A DNA stretch of 64,000 nt from Deltaproteobacteria bacterium (lineage in GTDB: Bacteria > UBA10199 > JACPAL01 > JAHFST01), in NCBI GenBank assembly GCA_023265625.1, contig JAHFST010000008.1, forward strand, positions 1-64,000. Direction: 5' to 3'. Numbering within the stretch: position 1 is the first letter of the stretch; every line of letters starts with the position of its first letter. Position numbers and translations under genes: made by a program. Positions 7,796 to 16,583 of the stretch are shown here, in pieces. Below the pieces are notes generated by a model. The model was not told the DNA's origin. It did no database searches and worked only from the letters and a program-made list of their open reading frames with translations.

Positions 7796-7834
7796 ATGAT
7801 TTAGTATTAAAGCATATGATATTAATTAATTCAA
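7793..7834 (-). promoter_or_regulatory. Promoter and direct-repeat operator, second toxin-antitoxin module
   Basis: On the minus strand, TTGAAT (7829-7834), 17 bp, then TTTAAT (7806-7811). CATATGAT occurs twice on the + strand (7793-7800 and 7813-7820), exactly 20 bp apart or two helical turns, which suits a ribbon-helix-helix repressor. The -10 box ends 10 nt before the ATG, leaving almost no leader. Confidence 0.6.
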
Positions 7835-7941
7835 GGTGAATTATCTCAGAGTTTATTAAGAACACCCTGATGATGAAATCTATTTTCTGGTGACCTCTCC
7901 CCTTGACAAGACTAGCCAAGACCTGAGAAACATTGGGAACT

Positions 7942-8631
7942 ATGGAACAAACCGCCTTGATTATAGATCCAACGCAGGAGTTGCGCCCCTGGTTGGGGAT
8001 TGCTCCGGAGGCTTGGAAGATCTTGATCCCGTTGTGGATGGGCACTTTTCTGCTGATTGGACTGCTCACGCTGACGGTTTTGGGTAAGTGGTTGGTTTTG
8101 CCACTGATTGGTTTGGCACTCTTTTGTTCGTATTTTTTTCGCGATCCCGAACGGACGATTCCGGCAGGGGACGGGTTATTGGTTTCTCCGGCGGATGGGC
8201 GGGTGCTTTCGGTTCAAGAAGTTAAAGACGGCCCTTATGTCTCAACGCCCCATCTGCGCGTGAGCATTTTTATGTCGGTGTTTAATGTGCATGTGAATCG
8301 GACCCCGATTGACGGTAAGGTGAGCAAGGTCATTTATCATCCGGGAAAATTTCATATGGCCATGGTCGACAAGGCCTCGCTGGATAACGAACAGCAGGCG
8401 GTTTATCTGCAGCGGGGGACGAAGCAGATTATTTTTGTGCAGATTGCCGGATGGGTGGCCCGCCGGATCATCAATCACCTCAAGGAAGGCCAGGAGGTCA
8501 TGACTGGTACGCGCTGCGGCTTGATCTGTTTTGGTTCGCGCGTGGATATTTATCTGCCGTTGGATGCCAAGATCCGGGTCAAACCGGGGGAGACAATGGT
8601 CGCGGGTGAGAGTATTATCGGTGAACTATGA
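7942..8631 (+). CDS. psd: Phosphatidylserine decarboxylase, short (archaeal-type) form
   Basis: Converts phosphatidylserine to phosphatidylethanolamine at the membrane. Seen: two N-terminal membrane segments (about residues 25-70), RDPERTIPAGDGLLVSPADGRV, SIFMSVFNVHVNRTP, and the FGSR site where Gly-Ser cleavage makes the pyruvoyl cofactor. ATG 7942 is chosen over the upstream in-frame TTG because GGGA lies 7 nt before it; this gives 229 aa. It overlaps pssA by 4 nt, so the two steps from CDP-diacylglycerol to PE are coupled. Confidence 0.92.
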   Translation: MEQTALIIDPTQELRPWLGIAPEAWKILIPLWMGTFLLIGLLTLTVLGKWLVLPLIGLALFCSYFFRDPERTIPAGDGLLVSPADGRVLSVQEVKDGPYVSTPHLRVSIFMSVFNVHVNRTPIDGKVSKVIYHPGKFHMAMVDKASLDNEQQAVYLQRGTKQIIFVQIAGWVARRIINHLKEGQEVMTGTRCGLICFGSRVDIYLPLDAKIRVKPGETMVAGESIIGEL

Positions 8632-9482
8632 AAAAAATGCCGCTCTCTAAGGGAATTATTTTACTGCCCAACTTGATTACGACGCTCAGCCTTTTTTGTG
8701 GCTTTTATTCCATCATCCATTCCTTGAATGGCGATTTTTATTACGCGGCCTGGGCGATTTATTGCGCCGGTTTTTTTGATCTCTTGGATGGGCGTATCGC
8801 TCGGATGACGCGGACCCAGAGTGATTTTGGCGTGGAGTATGATTCGCTCTCGGACTTGTCGTCGTTTGGATTGGCCCCAAGTATTTTGCTGTATACCTGG
8901 ACCCTGTTTAATTTTGGCCGGTTGGGTTGGTTGGCGGCGTTCTTATATTTTGCCTGTACGGCCCTGCGACTGGCGCGGTTCAACGTGCAGATCAATTCGG
9001 TGGAAAAGAAGTCCTTTCAAGGCCTCCCGACCCCAGCCTCTGCTGGGATTGTGGCAGGTTTGATTCTGCTCTATCAATCCCTGTATGGGACAGTGCGGAT
9101 TGAAAGTCACCTGGCTCTGGCGATCCCTTTTGTGTTGGGGCCGTTGATGGTGAGCAATATCCGTTATCGGAGTTTTAAGGACTTTGACCTGCGCAATCGG
9201 CAGTCCTTCTACCTGCTGGTTTTATTGGTGGCCTCCATTACCGTCGTGGCCTTGCAGCCGGACATCATGCCGTTTTTTGTGTTCGGTTGTTATGTGGTGT
9301 CCGGGCCGGTGGAAGAGTTTATCATGTTGCTGCGGCGCGATGGTTCCCAAGTGGTGGTGGAGGCCGATCCGGAGGTCCTCAAGCGAGGTAAGAAGTTAGG
9401 TCGGATTCGCACGCCAAAAATTTCCCTCATTGGTAGTGATGCGTCCAAGATTGCGGAGCGTGACCATGACGGGGATCGTTAA
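8628..9482 (+). CDS. pssA: CDP-diacylglycerol-serine O-phosphatidyltransferase
   Basis: Makes phosphatidylserine from CDP-diacylglycerol and serine. The CDP-alcohol phosphotransferase motif is complete near residues 52-75: DGRIAR, then G and the paired aspartates in FGVEYDSLSD. Multiple membrane segments follow. The C-terminal ~40 residues are polar and basic. The start overlaps the psd stop (ATGA), and its end overlaps leuA by 17 nt from the chosen leuA start. Confidence 0.93.
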   Translation: MKKMPLSKGIILLPNLITTLSLFCGFYSIIHSLNGDFYYAAWAIYCAGFFDLLDGRIARMTRTQSDFGVEYDSLSDLSSFGLAPSILLYTWTLFNFGRLGWLAAFLYFACTALRLARFNVQINSVEKKSFQGLPTPASAGIVAGLILLYQSLYGTVRIESHLALAIPFVLGPLMVSNIRYRSFKDFDLRNRQSFYLLVLLVASITVVALQPDIMPFFVFGCYVVSGPVEEFIMLLRRDGSQVVVEADPEVLKRGKKLGRIRTPKISLIGSDASKIAERDHDGDR

Positions 9483-10995
9483 AATCTTTGATACATCCTT
9501 GCGCGATGGCGAGCAGTCGCCCGGTTACAGTATGGATACCGGGGAAAAACTGCGTATGGCCCATCAGTTGGCGCGTCTGAACGTAGACATCATTGAAGCC
9601 GGTTTTCCCATTGCCTCGCCGGGTGATTTTGAGGCGGTGCAGCGGATTGCCAACGAGGTGTCTGGACCGATTATTTGCGGGCTGGCACGTGCCAATCAGG
9701 GGGATATTGATACCTGTTGGAAGGCCATCCGTGGGGCCAAAAAGGCTCGTATCCATACCTTCATTGCAACCTCCGATATTCATCTGAAGTACAAGCTGCG
9801 CAAATCACGAGAACAAGTTTTGGAAGAGGCCGTACAGGCCGTGCAGCACGCCAAGCAGTATACCGATGATGTGGAGTTTTCCGCGGAAGATGCGACTCGC
9901 AGCGAACCGGAATATCTGGCCCAAGTGTTTCAGGCGGTGATCGATGCGGGGGCGCAAACGATCAATGTGCCGGACACGGTGGGTTATACGATTCCCTCCG
10001 AGTTTGGGAAATTGATCGCCTTTCTCCGGGAACGCGTTGGCAATATCCATCTCGCGACGATCAGCGTGCATTGTCACAATGACCTGGGCCTGGCCGTGGC
10101 GAATTCTTTGACCGCCATTGAGCATGGGGCCCGCCAGGTGGAGTGCACCATCAACGGGATCGGGGAACGGGCCGGGAATGCCTCCTTGGAAGAAATTGTC
10201 ATGACCTTGAAGGTGCGTCAGGAGCAGTTGGGCCTGGGCACCAACATCATTTCGGAGCAGATCTATCCGACCAGCAAACTCTTGACCCACATCACCGGGA
10301 TCTCCGTCCAGCCGAATAAGGCCATTGTGGGGGCCAATGCTTTTGCCCACGAATCGGGGATCCATCAGGATGGCTTGTTGAAGGAAGAGAAGACTTATTC
10401 GATCATGACCCCGGTGGAGATCGGCCTGACAGAACATAAATATATTTTGGGCAAACATTCCGGTCGTCACGCCTTTCGCGCGCGGCTCAAGGGCATGGGC
10501 TTTGACCTCTCGGAAGAAGAGGTGGATCAGGCCTTCAAGCGCTTTAAGGAATTGGCCGATAAGAAGAAGAGTATTTTTGAGGAAGATTTGGAGGCGATTG
10601 TCACAGGTTTGATCCGAGGGATCCCGGAAAAATTTTCTCTGGAATCGGTCGAGGTTGTTTGCGGCACCAAGAAGAAGCCCAAGGCCGTGGTCGTGGCGCG
10701 CAGCGAAGGTAAAAAAATCAAGGCGGCCGAATTTGGCGCCGGTCCGGTGGATGCGGTTTTTAAGGCCCTGCAGCGGATTTCAAAGTTTAAGGGTAATTTG
10801 GAAAAGTATATTGTGACGGCCGTGACCGGTGGGACCGATGCCCAAGGGGAGGTGATGGTCGAGTTGCATGAGAATGGTCGTACCGTGCGCGGGGTTGGAT
10901 CTCATACGGATATCTTAGTGGCGTCTGCTCAGGCCTATGTGGCGGCTCTGAATCGGTTGGCGTTTGTTCCTAAGAAGATCTCGGCCCAACTTTAA
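9466..10995 (+). CDS. leuA: 2-isopropylmalate synthase
   Basis: Condenses acetyl-CoA with 2-oxoisovalerate, the first committed step to leucine. Seen: catalytic TIM barrel with FDTSLRDGEQSPG at the N-terminus, HCHNDLGLAVANS (metal-binding HxH) and GIGERAGNASLEE, then the C-terminal LeuA allosteric domain for leucine feedback. I start at ATG 9466 (GGAG 7 nt upstream; 509 aa) although the frame is open from TTG 9430. It lies within the pssA end. leuC and leuD, often next to it, are not in this window. Confidence 0.95.
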   Translation: MTGIVKIFDTSLRDGEQSPGYSMDTGEKLRMAHQLARLNVDIIEAGFPIASPGDFEAVQRIANEVSGPIICGLARANQGDIDTCWKAIRGAKKARIHTFIATSDIHLKYKLRKSREQVLEEAVQAVQHAKQYTDDVEFSAEDATRSEPEYLAQVFQAVIDAGAQTINVPDTVGYTIPSEFGKLIAFLRERVGNIHLATISVHCHNDLGLAVANSLTAIEHGARQVECTINGIGERAGNASLEEIVMTLKVRQEQLGLGTNIISEQIYPTSKLLTHITGISVQPNKAIVGANAFAHESGIHQDGLLKEEKTYSIMTPVEIGLTEHKYILGKHSGRHAFRARLKGMGFDLSEEEVDQAFKRFKELADKKKSIFEEDLEAIVTGLIRGIPEKFSLESVEVVCGTKKKPKAVVVARSEGKKIKAAEFGAGPVDAVFKALQRISKFKGNLEKYIVTAVTGGTDAQGEVMVELHENGRTVRGVGSHTDILVASAQAYVAALNRLAFVPKKISAQL

Positions 10996-11114
10996 GGTTT
11001 TTTGTCCTTGTGGGTGGGGGTGCGGGTGATAAACCACATGACAACGACTCCTATGACTCCCACCAACGCAAGAACTTTAAAGAGTGCTTCGGCGTTTTCA
11101 TGATTTATGTACAT
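10992..11114 (-). CDS. Small single-span membrane protein (40 aa)
   Basis: The minus strand from ATG 11114 encodes 40 residues: MYINHENAEALFK, a hydrophobic span VLALVGVIGVVVMWFI, then a basic tail ending KDKKP. GGAGGG lies directly upstream. Its start overlaps the end of the 2-TM protein gene upstream by 17 nt in another frame, suggesting coupled translation, and its stop overlaps the leuA stop convergently. I do not recognise a family. The strong ribosome binding site and clean membrane topology argue that it is real. Confidence 0.55.
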   Translation of the reverse strand: MYINHENAEALFKVLALVGVIGVVVMWFITRTPTHKDKKP

Positions 11115-11457
11115 CTGCCCTCCGATCAGCCATTATGCCTACCAAGAGAAATAATACCCCCGTTGTTGCCCCCAATGCAATCTCATTCCAATCGATGTGT
11201 TCTTTGGTGACAAGTTGCATGATGACTGCCGTGCCCATGATTAACTTGCTCATGTCAAAAAAATACTTTGCAATATTCTCCCAACGTCTGGGTGTCATCC
11301 CTAGAGAGTAAAGCAATTTTTGTGCCAGTCTATTTCCCTCCACAAACACGTTGACTCTCCCAGGCAAATCGACCGAAAACCGGACGGTACCGTCCGAAAT
11401 TCGGACGCAACTTTTAATTGCCTTTTCATGATCTTCCGCTAAAGTCCGCCCCGCCAT
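11098..11457 (-). CDS. Small predicted two-span membrane protein
   Basis: The open frame is 119 aa, but the start is uncertain. An internal ATG near 11295 gives a 66-aa protein, MTPRRWENIAKYFFDMSKL..., with two hydrophobic spans (IMGTAVIMQLV and ALGATTGVLFLLVGIMA) and an AKYFFDMSKL opening. This resembles small two-TM proteins of the DUF6722 type, a low-confidence match. The upstream codons overlap a palindrome cluster at 11381-11406 and are probably regulatory DNA. It is followed by the 40-aa membrane protein gene. Function unknown. Confidence 0.5.
   Translation of the reverse strand: MAGRTLAEDHEKAIKSCVRISDGTVRFSVDLPGRVNVFVEGNRLAQKLLYSLGMTPRRWENIAKYFFDMSKLIMGTAVIMQLVTKEHIDWNEIALGATTGVLFLLVGIMADRRADVHKS
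11381..11406. promoter_or_regulatory. Interleaved palindromes, candidate operator
   Basis: CGGACGGTACCGTCCG (11381-11396) is a perfect 16-bp palindrome. It overlaps GTCCGAAATTCGGAC (11392-11406), a perfect odd-centred palindrome, giving repeated CGGAC half-sites. It lies upstream of the 66-aa version of the two-span membrane protein and about 50 bp from the divergent zinc-ribbon gene. The arrangement looks like tandem binding sites for a dimeric regulator; which one is unknown. Confidence 0.5.
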
Positions 11458-11773
11458 GGCGAGCGAAAAACCAGAGCCGAACTGCCATGCTTGCGGTCAA
11501 GCCTACGTAGTGAGCGATCGGGTGGGGCGGGGTGAGACGTGTCGTCGTTGTGGGGCGGATCTGCGGTGTTGTCGGAACTGTGCCTTTTACGACCCAGGGG
11601 CTTATAACGAATGCCATGAGTCGATGGCTGATCGGGTGGTGGAGAAGGCGCAGGCTAATTTTTGTGATTATTTTGAGCCGGCGCAGCCGGTGGTTCGGGG
11701 GACGGTTAAGGTTGAGGATAAGGCGGTCGAGGCCAAGAGAAGGTTAGAGGAATTGTTTAAAAAAACGAAATAA
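11456..11773 (+). CDS. Cys-rich zinc-ribbon protein of unknown function
   Basis: A 105-aa protein with an N-terminal CHACG, then [26 protein letters not shown] and a later FCDYF. The paired cysteines suggest one or two zinc sites. The middle and C-terminal motif ([17 protein letters not shown]...ANFCDYF) recurs in small conserved bacterial proteins of unknown role. The last ~30 residues are charged and helical. It sits just ahead of leuB (11-bp gap) and may be cotranscribed with it. The start codon is divergent with, and overlaps, the longest version of the minus-strand membrane gene. No clear ribosome binding site. Confidence 0.7.
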   Translation: MASEKPEPNCHACGQAYVVSDRVGRGETCRRCGADLRCCRNCAFYDPGAYNECHESMADRVVEKAQANFCDYFEPAQPVVRGTVKVEDKAVEAKRRLEELFKKTK

Positions 11774-11783
11774 CGGAGCGGTC

Positions 11784-12887
11784 ATGAAACGAGCGAAGAT
11801 CTTAGTCTTGCCGGGAGATGGGATTGGTCCTGAGGTGGTGCGGGCGACGTTGCCGATCTTGGAAAAGGTCGCCAGTGCCGGTGGGATTCGTTGCGATGTT
11901 ACCGAAGCCTTGGCGGGAGGATGTTCCATCGATCAACATGGCATCCCGTTGACCGATGAGGTGTTGCGCCAGGCCAAGAAGGTGGATGCGGTGATGTTGG
12001 GGGCGGTGGGTGGTCCGGCCTGGGATCAACTGCCACATGAGACACGTCCAGAAAGGGCCCTGCTTGGACTACGGAGTGGTCTCAAACTATTTGCCAATCT
12101 ACGTCCCGCACAAATTATTCCGGCCCTGCTGGCGGCCTCTACCTTGAAGGCGGAGGTGGTCGAAGGAATTGATCTGTTGGTGGTGCGTGAGTTGACCGGT
12201 GGAATTTATTTTGGCAAACCGCGCGGGGTCAAGACGATTGGTTCCGGGGATAAGATGGAGAAAAAAGGCTACAACACCGAGGTTTACCAGACTTCGGAGA
12301 TTGTGCGGATCGCTCGGGTGGCCTTTGAGGCGGCCCGGTTGCGTAAGAAGAAGGTCACTTCGGTGGATAAGGCCAATATCTTGGAGAGTTCCATCCTGTG
12401 GCGCGAAGTGGTGGCGGGGGTGGCCAAGGACTATCCCGATGTTCAATTGGAAAATATGTATGTTGATAATTGTGCCATGCAATTGGTGAGAAATCCCAGA
12501 CAGTTTGATGTGATTGTGACCACCAATCTTTTTGGCGATATCCTCTCCGACGAGGCGGCGATGCTGACGGGATCCATTGGGATGTTGCCGTCGGCCTCCT
12601 TGGGGATCAAGAAGAACCGTTTTGGATGCGCGCAAGGGATGTATGAACCCGTCCATGGGAGTGCCCCCGATATTACGGGCAAGGGCCTGGCCAACCCCTT
12701 GGCGACGATCCTGTCGGCCGCGATGTTGCTGCGTTACTCGCTAGGGTTGGAGGCGGGGGCTCAGCGGATTGAGGCGGTGGTTTCACAGGTCTTGGCTCAG
12801 GGCTATCGCACGGCTGATTTGGGTGGGGCTGAAGGGCAACGTCTTTCGACGGATGAAATGGCTAAACGAGTTTTGGAGGCGGTATGA
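11784..12887 (+). CDS. leuB: 3-isopropylmalate dehydrogenase
   Basis: Oxidises and decarboxylates 3-isopropylmalate in leucine synthesis using NAD. Seen: [12 protein letters not shown] at the N-terminus, the substrate loop [34 protein letters not shown], the [10 protein letters not shown] equivalent [14 protein letters not shown], and [14 protein letters not shown]. Length 367 aa is normal. It overlaps asd by 4 nt (ATGA). Confidence 0.95.
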   Translation: MKRAKILVLPGDGIGPEVVRATLPILEKVASAGGIRCDVTEALAGGCSIDQHGIPLTDEVLRQAKKVDAVMLGAVGGPAWDQLPHETRPERALLGLRSGLKLFANLRPAQIIPALLAASTLKAEVVEGIDLLVVRELTGGIYFGKPRGVKTIGSGDKMEKKGYNTEVYQTSEIVRIARVAFEAARLRKKKVTSVDKANILESSILWREVVAGVAKDYPDVQLENMYVDNCAMQLVRNPRQFDVIVTTNLFGDILSDEAAMLTGSIGMLPSASLGIKKNRFGCAQGMYEPVHGSAPDITGKGLANPLATILSAAMLLRYSLGLEAGAQRIEAVVSQVLAQGYRTADLGGAEGQRLSTDEMAKRVLEAV

Positions 12888-13915
12888 AAAAAGTAAATGT
12901 GGCTGTCGTGGGAGCGACCGGGGCCGTGGGTCGCGAGATTTTAAAAATCTTGGAAGAGAGAAAATTTCCCATCAAAGAATTGCGCCTCTTGGCCTCGCAG
13001 AAGAGTGTCGGAACTAAGCTGTCATTTGCCGGCAAGGAAGTCGCCGTGCAGGAATTAGGTGATAATTCCTTTCAGGGAATCGAAGTGGCCTTTTTCTCGG
13101 CTGGGGGTTCCATTAGTGAACGGTTTGCACCGATTGCGGCGAAGGCTGGCGCTGTCGTGGTCGATAATACCAGTGCCTTTCGGATGGTTCCGGAAATTCC
13201 CCTGGTTGTTCCGGAGGTGAACCCGCATGCGATCGCCCAATACAAAAATAGGGGGATTATTGCGAATCCGAATTGTTCCACGATCCAGATGGTGGTCGCC
13301 CTGAAACCGATTCACGACAAGGTCAAGATCAAGCGCATTGTGGTGTCCACGTATCAGGCCACCTCGGGCGCGGGACAGAAGGCGATGGATGAGTTGTCCG
13401 GGCAGGTAGCCGCCGTATTTAATCACAAGACGATTGTAAAGAAGGTATTCCCTCATCAAATTGCCTTCAACTGTTTGCCCCATATCGATGTCTTCTTGGA
13501 CAACGGCTATACCAAGGAAGAGATGAAGATGATCTTGGAGACGCAGAAGATCATGGAGGATAAGTCGATTCGCGTGACGGCCACCACGGTGCGTGTGCCG
13601 GTCTTTTGCAGTCATTCAGAGTCGGTCAATATCGAGACGGAACAGAAGCTGCGCGCTACAGAGGCGCGTGAATTGTTGCGCAAGGCCCCGGGCGTCGTGG
13701 TGTGCGATACCCCGGCCAAAAACGAATACCCAATGGCGCTGGATGCCACCGGCAAAGATGAGGTCTTTGTCGGCCGGATTCGCGAGGATGAAAGTATCGC
13801 AAATGGCTTGAATCTTTGGATCGTTGCCGATAACCTCCGCAAGGGGGCCGCGCTCAATGCTATTCAGATCGGTGAGATACTGGTTGAGAAATATCTTTTT
13901 TCAGGGACATCCTGA
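12884..13915 (+). CDS. asd: Aspartate-semialdehyde dehydrogenase
   Basis: Reduces aspartyl phosphate to the semialdehyde, leading to lysine, threonine and methionine. Seen: NADP-binding [19 protein letters not shown] at the N-terminus, the active-site cysteine in [10 protein letters not shown], and [15 protein letters not shown]. Length 343 aa is normal. The last residues (FSGTS) and the stop codon come from a dispersed repeat, TCCTGAGCTTGTCGAAGGA, that overlaps the gene end, so the natural C-terminus was probably slightly different. Confidence 0.94.
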   Translation: MKKVNVAVVGATGAVGREILKILEERKFPIKELRLLASQKSVGTKLSFAGKEVAVQELGDNSFQGIEVAFFSAGGSISERFAPIAAKAGAVVVDNTSAFRMVPEIPLVVPEVNPHAIAQYKNRGIIANPNCSTIQMVVALKPIHDKVKIKRIVVSTYQATSGAGQKAMDELSGQVAAVFNHKTIVKKVFPHQIAFNCLPHIDVFLDNGYTKEEMKMILETQKIMEDKSIRVTATTVRVPVFCSHSESVNIETEQKLRATEARELLRKAPGVVVCDTPAKNEYPMALDATGKDEVFVGRIREDESIANGLNLWIVADNLRKGAALNAIQIGEILVEKYLFSGTS

Positions 13916-13929
13916 GCTTGTCGAAGGAT
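13909..13929. repeat. Dispersed repeat TCCTGAGCTTGTCGAAGGA at the asd stop
   Basis: An imperfect palindrome with ATCCT...AGGAT ends. The same word is common as a dispersed repeat in unrelated proteobacterial genomes (from memory, not searched here). It supplies the TGA stop of asd at 13913-13915. In the frame of the next gene it would read GHPELVEGS, a peptide often seen where this repeat lies in open frames. Confidence 0.7.
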
Positions 13930-13952
13930 CAATTGGCGGCCATGTCCATATT

Positions 13953-16574
13953 ATGTTGGTCTTGCTTCTTGCCTCTTGCCTCTGCATTTTCCCCTCTCTC
14001 CTCCACGCCTTTCCCAATAGTCATCGGGCTCCCACCAGTCTTTCCGTTCCTCCCCTGAATCTCCTGGGGACGACGGCGCAGGCGGACGCGATGATTGTGG
14101 AGAGTGATCGGTATCTTTGGGTGGCGACCGACAACTCCTTGAAGCGGATTGATCTGCAGACATGGAGTCTCACCTCGGATCAGGTGCCAGCCCTGTCAGG
14201 TAACGTTACGGGACTAGCCATTCAAGGGACTACTCTTTTTGCCTCGCAAGATGACGGGGATGTCCTAAAAATTGATCTTACGAATATTACCGCGTCCCCC
14301 ACGAGTTTGACCATTAAGTCCCAGACGAATATTGGTCCGCTTGTGGCGGATACGGAGGGTGGAACGGATGATGATAAGCTCTACATCCTCGACAAAACGA
14401 ATCATAACTTACTGGTGTATGATGTCAGTGCGGCGCAAACGACGACGATAACTTTGTTAGATTCCGCCGGACAGACCGTGACTCCAACTTCGTTGGTATG
14501 GGTCCCGTTTCCCAATTCGACCCTTACAACCACCGTTGATAAAATTTATGTCGCCACGAATGACGGGATTGTCTTTCTGCTCAACGAAGGGGCGGCCTCT
14601 GCCACATCGATTGTGCTCAATAGTACCGACAAAAATTTCCCGTCCATTGCCCGAACCCCGGATAGTTCTTTTGTCTTGGTCCTGGATAGTTCGGGTACGA
14701 CGGTGCATGTCATCAATACGGCCGTTGATACCGAGGTGGATACCGACACACTAACCGCTGGGACCGATCCGATCAGCCTTGCTGAAAATGCCAATCTCAC
14801 CAATCTTCTGATCACCGACGTCTTGATCCCGGATGATGTCTATGCCTATGTGACGGGTGACGACGGGGTTTCAGCGATTGACCTTAATTCGGGTCCATTT
14901 GGTTTTTCTGCGATTGATTTTAGTGACGGTGGTTCTTCCGATACGACGGATGATCCCCTTAATTTAAGCAAGACTCCCGAGCTTTTGTCTGCCACGAGCG
15001 ATACGCTTGGGGATGTTTTTTCCTCCAACAGCGATGGCACCATCTCCGTCATTTCTGATCATCCCTTTGTCACGATTGAGTCCACATCGCTCTCCGGAAA
15101 ACTCAGTACCGGTGGGACATTCACCCTGACCTTTCAGTCCGATGAGGCGGGGACTTATCGGGTTCGGGCGAATGGCGCGCTGACAGAATCAGGGACGGAG
15201 CTTACCTCCGGTACGGTGAGCAGTGCGAATCAAGACGTCACAACTTCCGCGATGAGTTACAGCTCCAGTACTTTTACGGAAGGGACGAATCGAATTTTTG
15301 TGTTTGTCGAGGATAGTGCCGGGAATGTGGGCCATGATGCCATTGATATTACCGTGGATGCCCCGCCTGAGGAGGTTTCGATCTCGGATGTCAATTTCGG
15401 CAATCAGAGGGTTTATGTCACGTTTGTGCCCCTCACGGCCTCTGACATTGATCATTACAATATCTATGTGGATACCAATGCCGTCACGGTTTTGAACAAA
15501 AGTTCGGCCTCCGGCACAATCGATCAATCTGCCGGAGGTAGCCTCTCCATTCAAATCAGTAATCTCACGAATGGGGTGACCTATTTTGTGGCCATCGAAG
15601 GGGTGGATACGAGTGGTAACATCGGGACGCGGAATGGGACCTTGACCAGTGGGGCGGCAGTGAGTGCGACGCCGGAAGAGACGGTGGGACCGGCCCAGGC
15701 GGCTGGTGAGAAGGGGTGTAATTTGGTTCCTGAGAGTCGGGGTGGTTTTGGGGCAGGGTGTTTTATTTTTCTCTCGTGCTTTTTGTTGTTAGCCTTTCGA
15801 TTGTGTCCATGGCGTCCCTGTAGGGGCGTGATTCATCACGCCCAGCATCGTGTGGCACGGGGCCACGCCTGGGGCGCAATAAATTGCGCCCCTACAATAG
15901 CGGGTGATGCCGGGGTCCTGGGCGACCCACCGGGTCGCCCCTACAGGTCCCTGATATTGGCATTAATCATTTTAATTTTCTCAGGTCAGATCCTTCTGGC
16001 CGAAGAAAAAAGCCCGCAGCATTTCTCCATGGAATTCAAAGGCGGGGTTTGGATCCCGACGGATAAGACGCTGAAGGGGTTTCTCAGTTGTTGTCAGCCT
16101 ACTGGCAGTGTAGATTTTGGGTATCTTTATCATTCCAAGTTTGGTGGCGAGGTGGAGGTTGGTTTTAGTGATAGCGCTGGGAGCGCGGTGGGCCTGACCT
16201 CGGGGGCGGCCTCTGGTGATAGATTTCATTTGATGCTGATCCCGATTCAGGGACATGTTACCTTCCGCGGCGATTTTCACGAAAATCAACTTTTTGTACC
16301 CTACGTTAAGGCTGGTCCAGACTTGGTTTATTTTCGCGAGCGCAGTCAGGCCGGCGGGGTGCATGGTTTGAAATATGGATTTCATGGAGTGGTAGGGATA
16401 CAATTTTTGTTAGAGTGGTTTGATGATCTCTCCTTGTACATGGAGAAAGATCTGGGGATTAACGATGTCTACTTGGTGGTGGAGGGGCGGTATGGCTGGA
16501 TCAATAGTTTTGGGGCAAGCGGTTTTGATTTGTCGGGTTTGATGACGACGGCGGGACTTTTATTTGAATTCTAA
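13953..16574 (+). CDS. Secreted beta-propeller/FN3 protein joined in frame to an outer-membrane beta-barrel protein
   Basis: From ATG 13953 (873 aa). A signal peptide (LVLLLASCLCIFPSLLHA) is followed by a repeat region like a beta-propeller (about 36-370: YLWVATDNSLKRIDL, KLYILDKTNHNLLVYDV), an Ig-like region (371-469), a fibronectin III-like domain (473-569), and a C-terminal sorting-type tail with GC, a hydrophobic run (GAGCFIFLSCFLLLAFRL) and arginine. The frame then passes without a stop through palindromic repeat DNA (residues ~623-665) into a second signal peptide (LALIILIFSGQILLAEE) and a ~190-aa barrel-like protein rich in alternating beta strands ending in LLFEF. Two genes probably became one frame, or are still read separately from TTG 15957. 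Confidence 0.65.
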   Translation: MLVLLLASCLCIFPSLLHAFPNSHRAPTSLSVPPLNLLGTTAQADAMIVESDRYLWVATDNSLKRIDLQTWSLTSDQVPALSGNVTGLAIQGTTLFASQDDGDVLKIDLTNITASPTSLTIKSQTNIGPLVADTEGGTDDDKLYILDKTNHNLLVYDVSAAQTTTITLLDSAGQTVTPTSLVWVPFPNSTLTTTVDKIYVATNDGIVFLLNEGAASATSIVLNSTDKNFPSIARTPDSSFVLVLDSSGTTVHVINTAVDTEVDTDTLTAGTDPISLAENANLTNLLITDVLIPDDVYAYVTGDDGVSAIDLNSGPFGFSAIDFSDGGSSDTTDDPLNLSKTPELLSATSDTLGDVFSSNSDGTISVISDHPFVTIESTSLSGKLSTGGTFTLTFQSDEAGTYRVRANGALTESGTELTSGTVSSANQDVTTSAMSYSSSTFTEGTNRIFVFVEDSAGNVGHDAIDITVDAPPEEVSISDVNFGNQRVYVTFVPLTASDIDHYNIYVDTNAVTVLNKSSASGTIDQSAGGSLSIQISNLTNGVTYFVAIEGVDTSGNIGTRNGTLTSGAAVSATPEETVGPAQAAGEKGCNLVPESRGGFGAGCFIFLSCFLLLAFRLCPWRPCRGVIHHAQHRVARGHAWGAINCAPTIAGDAGVLGDPPGRPYRSLILALIILIFSGQILLAEEKSPQHFSMEFKGGVWIPTDKTLKGFLSCCQPTGSVDFGYLYHSKFGGEVEVGFSDSAGSAVGLTSGAASGDRFHLMLIPIQGHVTFRGDFHENQLFVPYVKAGPDLVYFRERSQAGGVHGLKYGFHGVVGIQFLLEWFDDLSLYMEKDLGINDVYLVVEGRYGWINSFGASGFDLSGLMTTAGLLFEF
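15819..15946. repeat. GTAGGGGC-family composite element inside a surface-protein frame
   Basis: The ends are CTGTAGGGGCG (15819 onward) and CGCCCCTACAG (to 15946). Inside are three hairpins with different stem words: GGGCGTGA/TCACGCCC, GGGGCGCAAT/ATTGCGCCCC and GGGCGACCC/GGGTCGCCC, the second and third each closing with CCCTACA. This looks like one two-hairpin element plus an extra half, read through in frame by the surrounding protein. Confidence 0.85.
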
Positions 16575-16583
16575 TCCTATTGC

